NCBI GenBank assembly: GCA_024636975.1
Contig: JAGXGA010000027.1
Coordinates: forward strand, 62,001-126,000
Source: Mariniphaga sp.
GTDB taxonomy: Bacteria; Bacteroidota; Bacteroidia; Bacteroidales; Prolixibacteraceae
Direction of reading: 5' to 3'
DNA length: 64,000 nt
In this document: positions 10,275-19,642 of the stretch, piece by piece
How the letters are laid out: every line of letters starts with the position of its first letter
How positions within the stretch are numbered: the first letter of the stretch is position 1
The notes under the pieces: generated by a model
The model's database searches: none
What the model saw: only the letters and a program-made list of their open reading frames with translations
Told to the model about the DNA's origin: nothing
Position numbers and translations under genes: made by a program

Positions 10275-10490
10275 TTAGATGGAATTTACTTCTAAAACCA
10301 ATTTCGTAGAAGAAAATATTAATCTATCCGGAGAATTTTTTTTAGATGCTGTTGGATTTGTATTTATATATTTAGTCTTCCCCATCGTATTAAAATTCTT
10401 CTGGTATGAATAAGCCGGACAATTGCAGGTTTTACATGAGGATGCCATTGCGATAATAAAAAGGAATAAAAATATTTTTATAAATGTCAT
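10275..10490 (-). CDS. Small lipoprotein of the CxCPAY type
   Basis: A 71-residue predicted lipoprotein of unknown function. The N-terminus has a Lys, a hydrophobic stretch and a lipobox MASSC with Cys19, followed directly by KTCNCPAYSY; short lipoproteins with such a Cys-x-Cys-Pro-Ala-Tyr segment are common in Bacteroidota. I start it at the ATG at 10488-10490 because this gives a proper type II signal peptide. The reading frame continues open upstream to 10703, but that part is low-complexity and encodes a perfectly duplicated heptapeptide that arises from a 21-base tandem repeat, so it is probably untranslated. Confidence 0.65.
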   Translation of the reverse strand: MTFIKIFLFLFIIAMASSCKTCNCPAYSYQKNFNTMGKTKYINTNPTASKKNSPDRLIFSSTKLVLEVNSI

Positions 10491-10496
10491 AAAAGG

Positions 10497-10538
10497 CTTT
10501 ATTATAAAGGTAGGGTTCTTTATTATAAAGGTAGGGTT
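10497..10538. repeat. Perfect 21-bp tandem duplication
   Basis: The 21 bases 10497-10517 are repeated exactly at 10518-10538. The duplication lies 7 bases upstream of the chosen start of the small lipoprotein gene (minus strand), that is in its leader or promoter. Confidence 0.9.
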
Positions 10539-10774
10539 TTTAAGCAGTTGTGGATATTTAGTCAGGACATTGACAGCAAAAGGTAAATATTTCATGATCG
10601 TTTGTGATTGAATTCTTGCAGTTATTTTAAAAGTAATCGAAAATATTTGCTTTTTATTGTCATTATTTAAGAAAATAAAACTAAAATTGCAGATTGTTAA
10701 CACATCGGTGAAGATATGGACGTCAAACTGTTGATAACAAAGAAGAGCAACCTGTTAATTATTCAGCAAATCAC

Positions 10775-10805
10775 TTGTACTTTGCTGATATTTTTTATAG
10801 GTTTG
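10775..10805 (+). promoter_or_regulatory. Promoter of the giant Ig-repeat gene
   Basis: TTG at 10775-10777 is followed after 20 bases by TAGGTTTG at 10798-10805, matching the Bacteroidota -33/-7 arrangement. The implied leader is about 105 bases before the ATG at 10919. Confidence 0.5.
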
Positions 10806-10918
10806 TGAAGTTTAGCTAAAAATTATCAGGAATAAACTTAAACAAGATACAAAAAACAATATAAATTTTTAATCATTCAATCAATCAATCAATTAAGTTC
10901 AATTTAAAAAGAAATGCT

Positions 10919-13900
10919 ATGAGAAAATCTTTTACTTTGCTATTTAGCACATTGATTTTACTCTGCGTGTTTGGCTTTTCGTCATTTTCAGCTGCCCCCC
11001 AGCTCGAATCGACCAAGCCTGCATACGGAGCAGTTAATGTGAAGCCTACGACCACACATCTGGTGGTCACATTCGATCAGGACATTGAATTTACCTCAAC
11101 AGGGGGTACTTTAACTGTTTGGCGTGGTGCAACTCCAATAAAAACAGTTGCCCTTGTAGCCGGTAGCGCTAATGCTGTCATCGTTGCTGATTCACTTAAA
11201 GTTCAGCACGGAGCCAGCCTTGCCGATGGTACCACTTATTCTGTAACAATTACCAATAATGCCATACAAAATGAAGATGGAGAGGTATTTGGCGGTATTG
11301 CTGCAGGGACATGGACATTCACTACCGGAGATTATACTGCACCGGTTGTTGAAGCATTAACTCCTGCCAATGAGGCAACTAATGTTGATGTGGAAACTCC
11401 ATTCGATGTGGAAATCGAATTTGATGAAGCCATAACTGCTGTTGATGGTAAAAAAGTATGGTTATACAAAGCCAATGGAACTATTGTTGACATCGTTACA
11501 ATTAGTGATGCAAACACTTCAGTTGCAGGCAATGTTGCTACTGTTACAGTTGACCAGAATGCCTATGTTGGTGAATTAACTGAATACTATGTTAATATTG
11601 AGGCTGGTGCTTTCACCGATGCATCACCAAATGCCAATAAATTTGCAGGCATTATGAATAATTCAACCTGGACATTCAGTTCAAGGGATTATTCTGCACC
11701 TTTTGTAACTGAAGCTGGTGTAACCAATATCAGCTATACTTCTGCTACATTAGATGTAACTGTAAATGAAGCTGGTTCAGTTTGGTATGTTGTTCAGCCA
11801 GCTGCCGCTGCAGATCCTGCTTTTCCGGCTGACTATACAGAAGAAGAAACAGATGATAATAATTCGGTTTCAGTTGCTCTTACTGGTTTAACCAGCGGAA
11901 CTGCGTATACAGTATACATAGTAGCTGAAAATGAAGAAGCAGCAGTACAGACTGAAGCAGAAGAAGTAAACTTTACTACTCTTGACAATACCGCACCTTT
12001 GGCTTCATTCCCAACTGTTGTTAATGAAGAAAACGTTACAGTTGGTGTTGAATTGACTTTCAATGAAGAAGTTGTTGCCGGAAGCGGTGATCTTTTAATT
12101 AAAAGACAAGACAATAATGCAACTGAAAGAACTGTTCCTGCTGAGGAAGTTATTATTACAGAAGGTAAAGAGGCCGATGCTGGAAAATGGTTTATGACTG
12201 CACGCTTTGATGGTCTGGACAGCGGTGTTGGTTATTATGTAATTATTCCGAACGGATATATTGAAGATGTTGCTGGTAATGATTATGCAAGTACATATGT
12301 AACAACCACTGCATGGCAATTTAATGCTGCAGATAATATTGCTCCTACAGTAACTGTAGCGCTTGATGAAAGCGACCCACCAGCTGCAAGTGACAATATA
12401 GAAATTGATTTTTCAGAAGAAGTAAGACTGGTTGACGGTACAGCTATGGACGGTTTAACAAGCGCTGCTCAATGGTTTGGCTACATTACGCTTGAACTGA
12501 ATAATGTTGCTGTTCCTTTTAGTGCAAATTATGCTTCATCGGTTATTACAATTAATCCAACCAATGATTTGCAACCGAATTCAACTTATGTTGTTAAAAT
12601 CAGGGCCAATTCATTTGAAGATTTAAGTGACAATGCATTCAGCAATGAACACTTAACCTATGAAATAACAACCGGTGATTTTGGCGCTGCCACTATTACT
12701 TATAATCCTGCAGATGTTGCAACTGCTGTTAAGGAAGGTACCAACCCTACCATTAAGTTCTCCAAAAAAGCTTTGGTTAGTGGAACAACTCCTGCTGAAA
12801 TTACCGCTGAAAACATTAAAGGTTCAATTACATTTAAGGTAGATAACGCCTCAGGTGCCGATGTTCCTTTTGCTGTTGAGTGGGATGCTGCAAAAATGAC
12901 TATTACTGTTGTTCCGACTGAAGTCCTTAAAAGTGAAGGAGTTTATTACCTGGCATTCGATTATACCGATGTTGAAGATGTTAATGAAGAAGCATTTGTT
13001 GATCCAGGTACATCAACTTTCACTATGGTCGATTATGTTGCTCCAACTATTGCATTCAGTCACAGCGGCACTGTTACCGACAAGACTTCTGCTGCTAATC
13101 TTACGATTACATTCAGCGAAGATGTAACTATTGCCGGGGACGTTGAAGATTTGGTAATTTTAAAAGAAGATGGAGCTGATGGTGCAAATCTTGGATTCAC
13201 AGCTTCTTTGAGCGGAAGAGTAATAACAATTGATCCTTCAGCTGACCTGGTTGACGGAGAAACATACTATTACGGTGTTGGCGGTGGTATTGCTACCGAC
13301 GGTGTTAATAAAAATGCTTCTGCATTCTCAACATTTACTTTTACGCCTGCAACTCCTGATCAGGTAGAAGTAGCTGAAGATGGGTTAGTGCCTGCACATG
13401 AAGCTACTGGTGTAAAAGTAAATACCGCTGGTGACCTTGTTGCAACAATAACTTTTACTGAAGCGGTTAAGGCTAATCCGACGATGCCTACACCAAATAA
13501 TGCTACGCTTTACGACTCAAATGATGCTATCGTTAAACAGGTAGCTATAGCTCCTGCAGCATTCCAGGGAAGTACATTGACTGTTACTTTCGAAGATGTT
13601 GTTTTGGTATCTGAAGGTGAATATTATATTACAATTGATTCCGACGTAGTTGTTGCAAATGCAAGTAACACTAAAACTTTTGCTGGTATCGAGGCTGAAG
13701 ATTGGACATTTACAGCTGCAGATGTTATAAAACCAGTATTGACAGCTAATACCCCTGCATCAGGTGCTACCGGTGTGGCATTGAATGCTGATGTTGTAAT
13801 TGATGCAAGTGAAGAAGTTGTTGTTGGAACTGGTAACATTACAATTGCTGCCGGAACTACAGATGTTAAAACTGTTGCAGTAGCAAACGCAGTTATTGAT

Positions 13901-16900
13901 AACGAAGAAGGAACCATCACTGTTCCTCATGCTGATTTTACTCAATACGGGACAGATTATGTCGTAACAGTTCCTGCAGGTGCATTTAAAGATGCTGGCG
14001 GAAATTTAAACGATGTACTTACATATACATTTACCACTGTAGCTAATCCTGCTCCGTCAATCGTATCACTTGATCCTGCTGACGAGGAAGATTTAGTTGC
14101 TGCCGGGACTACTGACTTTGTTATTGAATTCTCAGAAGAAGTAGTTAAAGGCGCTTCCGGAACAGTTGCATTCCTGTTTGAAAAAGGAACCGGTACTAAC
14201 CGTGCTGTTTTGAATGGTGACGGAACTGCCACTGCCAACGATGACATTCAGAGAGGTGCTGTGCTTGTTACCAGTACAAATGTACAGGTTGATGGCAATG
14301 TTGTTACCTTGAATTTCGAAGGATTCGAACTGGTAGCAGGAAAAGAATATTTTATTCTTGTAGAAAGTGGAATGTTTAAAGACAAGTCGCTTCCAACAGC
14401 TGCAAATTTTGCCGGAATAACAAGTTATAATGCTGCTGATGAGGCAGGTTGGAATTTCTTTACCATGGATGTAAAAGCTCCGACATGGGACGTGACTTAT
14501 ACCGAACGTGGTGAAGGTATGGACATCACAAGCGATATCGTTGTTACATTCAGCAAGCCGGTTGAAAAAACTAATGGTTCAACCATTGCAAATGCTGACG
14601 TAGCTAATTTATTCACCCTTACAGTTGGTGGAACGCCAGTTGCTTTCACAGGAAATATTAATGCTGAAAAAACTGTAATCGTTATTGAAAATGCATCATT
14701 CATTCCTGCATTGACAACTACAAATTCAGGTCAGACAGTTGAAGTTACTTCTACTGGTATTCGCGGACAGGTAAACCATCAAGCTGTTACCGGAACTGAG
14801 AGTTTCGATATTTCTGATTACGTAGCTCCGACTGTTACATTGGCTCTTGGTGATGTTGAAGGAGAAGAATTCGATTTTGATGTATCATCAAACGAAGCTG
14901 GTAACATTTACTGGCTGGTTGCCGAAGGGGAAGCAGCTACAATGACTGCTGAAGAAGTTATGGCAGGTACCGCAATTGAAGATTACGAGAGTGGAACTGA
15001 AACAGTTACTGTTGATACCGATATCGTTTCGGAAACTACCTATACTGTTTATGCTGTAGCTGTTGATGCAACCGGTAATGTTTCTGCTGTTAAATCAGTG
15101 GAAGTTGATACTGACGATATTACCAAACCAACATTGGTTGAAGCAACAAATACTTTTACAAATGGTGGCGTACTTCAGTTGACATTCTCTGAAGATGTGG
15201 TTCCTGGTGGAGCTATTGCCGTTATCCGTTTAGCCGGTACTTTGGAAATAATTGATGAAGTGGCTTTAACAGCCACAGCGAAGGAAGATTCATTGATTTT
15301 TACTTCAACAGAAGTATTAACATATGCTGATGATCAGGAATTTATAGTTGAGATAGCTGGGGGCGCTGTTGCTGATGCAGCCGGTAATACCTGGGATGGA
15401 CAAGTTGGCCTGGGTGATAATGCATGGATAGTTGGACTGGCTGACGATACTGCTCCTTCATTTGTTGGAATTGATCCTGATATTCAAGCTACAGATGACC
15501 CGGTTGATGTGGACCAGGTATTTACATTGACATTTAGTGAACCTGTACAATTAACTGAGAATTTCCTTATCGAGATTAGGAATTACAATTTTGATGGTGG
15601 TGCATATAATGCTGCTAACTGGGATATATATGAAGTAGTAGAAGCTTCCAGTATAACCTTCGACGGGAATGATGTAATAATCGATCCAAGTCGTGACTTC
15701 CTGCCAAGGGAAGATGGAACGTTATCAGCAGTAAGTCGCCAGTATGAATTGAAAATTCTTGGCAGCGCATTTGAAGATGAAAGCGGGAATCCATACACTC
15801 CGGTTATTCTTGGATGGTTTAATATTGTTGACAATGTAGCACCTGTTGCTACCTTTGATCCTGAAGATGGTGATGACGAGGTTAGCCGTACGACTAATCT
15901 GACAATCACATTCAGTGAGGCTTTATTATTGACAGACGGTACGGCAATTGATAAGTTCGATCTGGAAACTATGGTTTACCTGATGAAAGATGATTCAGTT
16001 GCTGTTGCTCATACTGCTACAATTGACGCCGCCAAAAAAGTTATAACTATTGATCCGGCTGAGTCATTTGATTATGATGGAGTATATACTTATGGATTTA
16101 CTGAAGGTTTCATGGATGCAGCGGAAAATGAAGTGGCAGCAGAATCAGCTACTTTCACAGTTGTATCAGAAGCTGTAACTGCAACTTATATTGAATTTGA
16201 ACCGGATAACGGTGACGATACAAAACCAACTGTTGTTCCTGTTGACCAGGCATTCCGCATCATCTTCAGTGGTGAGCTGAATACCTATAGTACTACAGCA
16301 TCAGAAAATAATATCCCGGTTACTCCTACTTATCTTCAGGGAGCTACTGCAGGAGCAGGTGCTGTTACACTGACTCACGGAGCTACCAATGTTCCTTTCA
16401 CAGCTTCAGTTGAATCAAGAACTGCTGACGAGTCTGTTATTGTAATTACTCCAAACAGTGTTCTTGACAGTGAAGAGGAATATGTTCTTACAGTAGTTGA
16501 CAACAAACTTCAATTAGGTGTAGGTAATGTAAGGATTTTGACAACTGGTGAATCGAATGATTACTTAACTACCGATGTTGTAGCACCTGATGCATTATCA
16601 TTCTATCCTGCTAAGGGAGGAATTGCTCCATTATCTGCAACAATGTCAATTTCATTTGACGAAGATGTAATGATTGGAGCCGGTACTATCGAAATCAGGG
16701 AAGCTTTTGGTCCGGTTGCTCTTACAATTGATGCATCTGAAATTACAGTAGATGCTGATGATGAGAAATTTGTTGAAATAACTGAACTGTCAGGATTAAC
16801 AGCAGGACAGGAATATTTTGTTATTATTCCTGAAGGTGTTATCACTGATGTTTCAGGAAATGCCTGGATAGGTGTAACAGAAGAAGATGGCTGGAATTTC

Positions 16901-18763
16901 ACTATAAGTGATGTACTGGCTGCACCTGTTGTGGTTAATGTTTCACCTGTTGGTGGCAATGCACCGGTTAATTCCAGCCTGAGAATCACATTCGACCGTC
17001 CGGTTGAATTGAATGATACTGGCTACGTGGCATTATATACTGCCGCAGGAGTTGCTGTTGAGCTTATACGTGTGAACGACGGAACTTTTGTTTTCAATGG
17101 TGACAATACTGTTGTTACACTTGATATAGCCGATCTGGAACAAAATACACAATACCAGGTTGAAGTGGCTGAAGGTACCTTTGTACTTGTAGCTGATCCG
17201 ACCTTAGGTAATGAAGCTGTTACCAGAACCTTCTGGACATTCACAACTGAAATTAATGAACCACCGGTAATCGTATCACTGACTCCGGAAGATGACGCTA
17301 CAGATGTCAGCCTGAGAACTGTTGCCAGAATGGTGTTCGATATCGAAGTTCAGCCTGGTACAGGTAATATTACCCTGCGCCGTGGTGGAAGTGGTGAAGT
17401 TGTTCATACATTCGATGTAAACGGCGACGAAGTTACATTCAACGGACGAGTGGTTACATTCAGCCTGGAAGGTTTACTTGAAGCTGAGGCTGGTAATTAT
17501 TACATAATCGTTCCTGCAGGAGCTATCACCAATGTTAGTGTAGTACCTGAACCATTTGCCGGTCTGGTACAGATGTCAAGCTGGAATTTCACAACTCAGG
17601 ATGACGGTGTGGCACCTGAACTGGTAACATGGTCACCTGATGAAGTTGAAATAGAAGGCAACCAGCCTGTATTCGTTATGGAATTCAACGAAACTGTGAC
17701 TGTTGTTGGTGCAGGAAACCTGGTTGTTACAGAAGTTGGTGCAACAGAACCAACCCTGGTGATCCCGGTAACTGCCGACATGGTAAATGATACAGTTATT
17801 ACAGTTGCTTACGACTGGCGTACATACGGAACACTGAAATATGGAACAGAATATTTTGTTACTGTTGACGGTGGATTCATTGAAGACGAATGGGAAAATG
17901 TTTGGGGAGGTGTTTCTGATGAAGCAGCCTGGACATTCTCAACCGAAGACCTGAGCGTTTCAATTGCTGAAATCCAGGGAACCGGCAGCGCTTCACCAAT
18001 GATTGATGAATTGGTAAGTGTAACCGGTACCATTACTGCTATATCTGCAAATGAAGGTTTCTTCATGCAGGATGCCAATGCAGCATGGAGCGGTATCTGG
18101 GTAGCTTACGGACAAACTGCAGAACTTGCAATCGGCGACGGAGCTGTTGTTGAGGGTACAGTTACTGAAACTTCAGAAGTAACAACCATTGATGCTGATG
18201 TTGTTGAAGTAGTTGAGGCTACTCTTACAGTAGAAGCTGTAGTTGTGGATGCTCCTTCAGATGTAAAAGCTGAAATGTACGAAAGTGTATATGTTGAAGT
18301 TCGTGGTGCACGTGCTGCTGCTGCCGACAACAACGGAGTATGGAACATTTATTATGAAACTACTGATAATGTTAATGTCAACGACTGGTTCTTCACTTAC
18401 GATGCACTTGTTGAAGGTAACTTCTACAATGTTGCTGGTGTTGTAAACGCCAGAATGAGTAACTACAGAGTGGAACCAAGAATGGAATCTGATATTTATG
18501 ACATCACTGTTGAAACCGATGCTACTATCATTTCAGCTGCTGATTACAAAATATATCCGAACCCATTCAACGATGTTATTAACATTGATAACAGCGACAA
18601 ACTGAGCAGGGTAGTAATTACAAACATTGCCGGTCAAAGGGTTATGGATGTACAGTATCCTGAACGTACAGTTAGCACTTCCAGACTTGTTAGCGGAGTG
18701 TATGTAATCAGTTTATTCACTGAGGATGGAATGGTCAAATCAGATAGGATTGTTAAAAGGTAA
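10919..18763 (+). CDS. Giant secreted Ig-repeat protein with type IX sorting tail
   Basis: A 2614-residue exported protein, probably a surface adhesin or matrix protein; the function is not known. A Sec signal peptide ends near residue 26 (FSSFSAAP). Then come about 20 consecutive units of roughly 100-120 residues, most starting with AP plus a short strand, then a TFxExV strand and closing with a WxFxT/S strand, as in SbsA-type bacterial Ig-like domains (Big_5). Two units (near residues 260 and 1300) instead look fibronectin III-like. Near 2347-2450 an OB-fold-like module begins SVSIAEIQGTGSASP. The C-terminus has a type A type IX secretion sorting domain (YKIYPNPFNDVINI from about 2540, ending DGMVKSDRIVKR). 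The chain is very acidic and almost free of Cys. It is transcribed alone, with its own promoter and terminator. Confidence 0.92.
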   Translation: MRKSFTLLFSTLILLCVFGFSSFSAAPQLESTKPAYGAVNVKPTTTHLVVTFDQDIEFTSTGGTLTVWRGATPIKTVALVAGSANAVIVADSLKVQHGASLADGTTYSVTITNNAIQNEDGEVFGGIAAGTWTFTTGDYTAPVVEALTPANEATNVDVETPFDVEIEFDEAITAVDGKKVWLYKANGTIVDIVTISDANTSVAGNVATVTVDQNAYVGELTEYYVNIEAGAFTDASPNANKFAGIMNNSTWTFSSRDYSAPFVTEAGVTNISYTSATLDVTVNEAGSVWYVVQPAAAADPAFPADYTEEETDDNNSVSVALTGLTSGTAYTVYIVAENEEAAVQTEAEEVNFTTLDNTAPLASFPTVVNEENVTVGVELTFNEEVVAGSGDLLIKRQDNNATERTVPAEEVIITEGKEADAGKWFMTARFDGLDSGVGYYVIIPNGYIEDVAGNDYASTYVTTTAWQFNAADNIAPTVTVALDESDPPAASDNIEIDFSEEVRLVDGTAMDGLTSAAQWFGYITLELNNVAVPFSANYASSVITINPTNDLQPNSTYVVKIRANSFEDLSDNAFSNEHLTYEITTGDFGAATITYNPADVATAVKEGTNPTIKFSKKALVSGTTPAEITAENIKGSITFKVDNASGADVPFAVEWDAAKMTITVVPTEVLKSEGVYYLAFDYTDVEDVNEEAFVDPGTSTFTMVDYVAPTIAFSHSGTVTDKTSAANLTITFSEDVTIAGDVEDLVILKEDGADGANLGFTASLSGRVITIDPSADLVDGETYYYGVGGGIATDGVNKNASAFSTFTFTPATPDQVEVAEDGLVPAHEATGVKVNTAGDLVATITFTEAVKANPTMPTPNNATLYDSNDAIVKQVAIAPAAFQGSTLTVTFEDVVLVSEGEYYITIDSDVVVANASNTKTFAGIEAEDWTFTAADVIKPVLTANTPASGATGVALNADVVIDASEEVVVGTGNITIAAGTTDVKTVAVANAVIDNEEGTITVPHADFTQYGTDYVVTVPAGAFKDAGGNLNDVLTYTFTTVANPAPSIVSLDPADEEDLVAAGTTDFVIEFSEEVVKGASGTVAFLFEKGTGTNRAVLNGDGTATANDDIQRGAVLVTSTNVQVDGNVVTLNFEGFELVAGKEYFILVESGMFKDKSLPTAANFAGITSYNAADEAGWNFFTMDVKAPTWDVTYTERGEGMDITSDIVVTFSKPVEKTNGSTIANADVANLFTLTVGGTPVAFTGNINAEKTVIVIENASFIPALTTTNSGQTVEVTSTGIRGQVNHQAVTGTESFDISDYVAPTVTLALGDVEGEEFDFDVSSNEAGNIYWLVAEGEAATMTAEEVMAGTAIEDYESGTETVTVDTDIVSETTYTVYAVAVDATGNVSAVKSVEVDTDDITKPTLVEATNTFTNGGVLQLTFSEDVVPGGAIAVIRLAGTLEIIDEVALTATAKEDSLIFTSTEVLTYADDQEFIVEIAGGAVADAAGNTWDGQVGLGDNAWIVGLADDTAPSFVGIDPDIQATDDPVDVDQVFTLTFSEPVQLTENFLIEIRNYNFDGGAYNAANWDIYEVVEASSITFDGNDVIIDPSRDFLPREDGTLSAVSRQYELKILGSAFEDESGNPYTPVILGWFNIVDNVAPVATFDPEDGDDEVSRTTNLTITFSEALLLTDGTAIDKFDLETMVYLMKDDSVAVAHTATIDAAKKVITIDPAESFDYDGVYTYGFTEGFMDAAENEVAAESATFTVVSEAVTATYIEFEPDNGDDTKPTVVPVDQAFRIIFSGELNTYSTTASENNIPVTPTYLQGATAGAGAVTLTHGATNVPFTASVESRTADESVIVITPNSVLDSEEEYVLTVVDNKLQLGVGNVRILTTGESNDYLTTDVVAPDALSFYPAKGGIAPLSATMSISFDEDVMIGAGTIEIREAFGPVALTIDASEITVDADDEKFVEITELSGLTAGQEYFVIIPEGVITDVSGNAWIGVTEEDGWNFTISDVLAAPVVVNVSPVGGNAPVNSSLRITFDRPVELNDTGYVALYTAAGVAVELIRVNDGTFVFNGDNTVVTLDIADLEQNTQYQVEVAEGTFVLVADPTLGNEAVTRTFWTFTTEINEPPVIVSLTPEDDATDVSLRTVARMVFDIEVQPGTGNITLRRGGSGEVVHTFDVNGDEVTFNGRVVTFSLEGLLEAEAGNYYIIVPAGAITNVSVVPEPFAGLVQMSSWNFTTQDDGVAPELVTWSPDEVEIEGNQPVFVMEFNETVTVVGAGNLVVTEVGATEPTLVIPVTADMVNDTVITVAYDWRTYGTLKYGTEYFVTVDGGFIEDEWENVWGGVSDEAAWTFSTEDLSVSIAEIQGTGSASPMIDELVSVTGTITAISANEGFFMQDANAAWSGIWVAYGQTAELAIGDGAVVEGTVTETSEVTTIDADVVEVVEATLTVEAVVVDAPSDVKAEMYESVYVEVRGARAAAADNNGVWNIYYETTDNVNVNDWFFTYDALVEGNFYNVAGVVNARMSNYRVEPRMESDIYDITVETDATIISAADYKIYPNPFNDVINIDNSDKLSRVVITNIAGQRVMDVQYPERTVSTSRLVSGVYVISLFTEDGMVKSDRIVKR

Positions 18764-18787
18764 TACCGAATTGATTGATTAAGAAGG

Positions 18788-18814
18788 GGGGAAGCTTTAG
18801 CTTCCCCTTTTTTT
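18788..18814 (+). terminator. Terminator of the giant Ig-repeat gene
   Basis: A perfect 8-bp GC-rich stem (GGGGAAGC with GCTTCCCC, loop TTTA) is followed by seven T, about 25 bases after the stop codon. Confidence 0.92.
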
Positions 18815-18841
18815 GTTATTACTATCCTCTTTCCCTTTATT

Positions 18842-18859
18842 CCCGGCATAAATGCCGGG
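18842..18859. promoter_or_regulatory. Perfect palindrome, candidate operator
   Basis: Arms CCCGGCAT and ATGCCGGG are separated by two A. The palindrome sits about 10 bases upstream of a -7-like box for the nitroreductase gene, where the -33 element would be, and has no T-run after it, so an operator is more likely than a terminator. Confidence 0.45.
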
Positions 18860-18868
18860 GTTATTCAT

Positions 18869-18876
18869 TACTTTTG
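18869..18876 (+). promoter_or_regulatory. -7 box of nitroreductase gene
   Basis: TACTTTTG fits TAnnTTTG and lies 25 bases before the ATG. No TTTG is seen at the usual -33 distance; the palindrome occupies that place, which suggests activator- or repressor-controlled transcription. Confidence 0.35.
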
Positions 18877-18901
18877 CTGATGCACCTATTTTTTTATTTA
18901 T

Positions 18902-19642
18902 ATGGAGTTATTAAACAGGCATGTAACTATCCGCAAGTTTTTAGAAAAACCAATTGCTCCCGAAATTCTAAACGATATACTTTATTCAGGAACACGTGCT
19001 TCCACGACGGGCAATATGCAGACCTACAGCATGATTATTACACAGGATGAAGAAGCAAAAAACCGGCTGGCTCCGCTGCACTTTAATCAGAAGGTTGTTA
19101 CCAATGCTTCTGTATTGATAACATTTGTTGCAGATTTTAACCGGTTTAGCAAGTGGTGCAGCATAAATAAAGCAGAACCTGGTTACGCTAATTTTTTATC
19201 TTTTTTCACGGCATCCATCGATGCGCTTCTGGTGGCTCAAAATGTATGTGTAGCTGCTGAAAATAATGGCCTTGGTATTTGTTACCTGGGCACAACAACA
19301 TATAATGCTGAGGAAATAATTGAGACGCTTAACCTGCCCCGTTTAACGTTTCCTGTCACTACTGTGGCACTGGGCTATCCTGATGAGTATCCCGCGCTTA
19401 CTGACCGTTTGCCGATGGAAGGGGTGGTTCATTACGAAAGATACAGTGATTATTCTGAGGAACGGCTAAATGAGCTGTATGCCTACAAAGAAAGCCTGGA
19501 GGAAATGAAACGTTATGTAACGGAAAACAACAAGGAAAGCCTTGCGCAGATATTCACTGATATTCGGTATAAAAAAGCCGATAATGAGCATTTCTCGGGA
19601 AAGATGCTTAATACTTTAAAAAAGCAGGGCTTTTTGGTCTGA
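18902..19642 (+). CDS. Nitroreductase family flavoprotein (NfsA/FRP-like)
   Basis: FMN-dependent NAD(P)H oxidoreductase of 246 residues. The N-terminal block LLNRHVTIRKFLEKPI (residues 3-18) with the HxxxRKF flavin-phosphate motif, ASTTGNMQTYS near 39-49, and the GLGICYLGTTTYNAEEI block near 123-139 are typical of the NfsA/FRP branch. The C-terminus has the extended helical tail used for dimer swapping in this group. The physiological substrate (nitro compounds, quinones or flavin) cannot be told. Its stop meets the stop of the LytTR regulator gene tail to tail with no spacer. Confidence 0.87.
   Translation: MELLNRHVTIRKFLEKPIAPEILNDILYSGTRASTTGNMQTYSMIITQDEEAKNRLAPLHFNQKVVTNASVLITFVADFNRFSKWCSINKAEPGYANFLSFFTASIDALLVAQNVCVAAENNGLGICYLGTTTYNAEEIIETLNLPRLTFPVTTVALGYPDEYPALTDRLPMEGVVHYERYSDYSEERLNELYAYKESLEEMKRYVTENNKESLAQIFTDIRYKKADNEHFSGKMLNTLKKQGFLV

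Noticed and set aside
10491-10703. N-terminal extension of the small lipoprotein
   Set aside because: It would place about 70 low-complexity residues before a good signal peptide and includes the product of a 21-bp tandem duplication.
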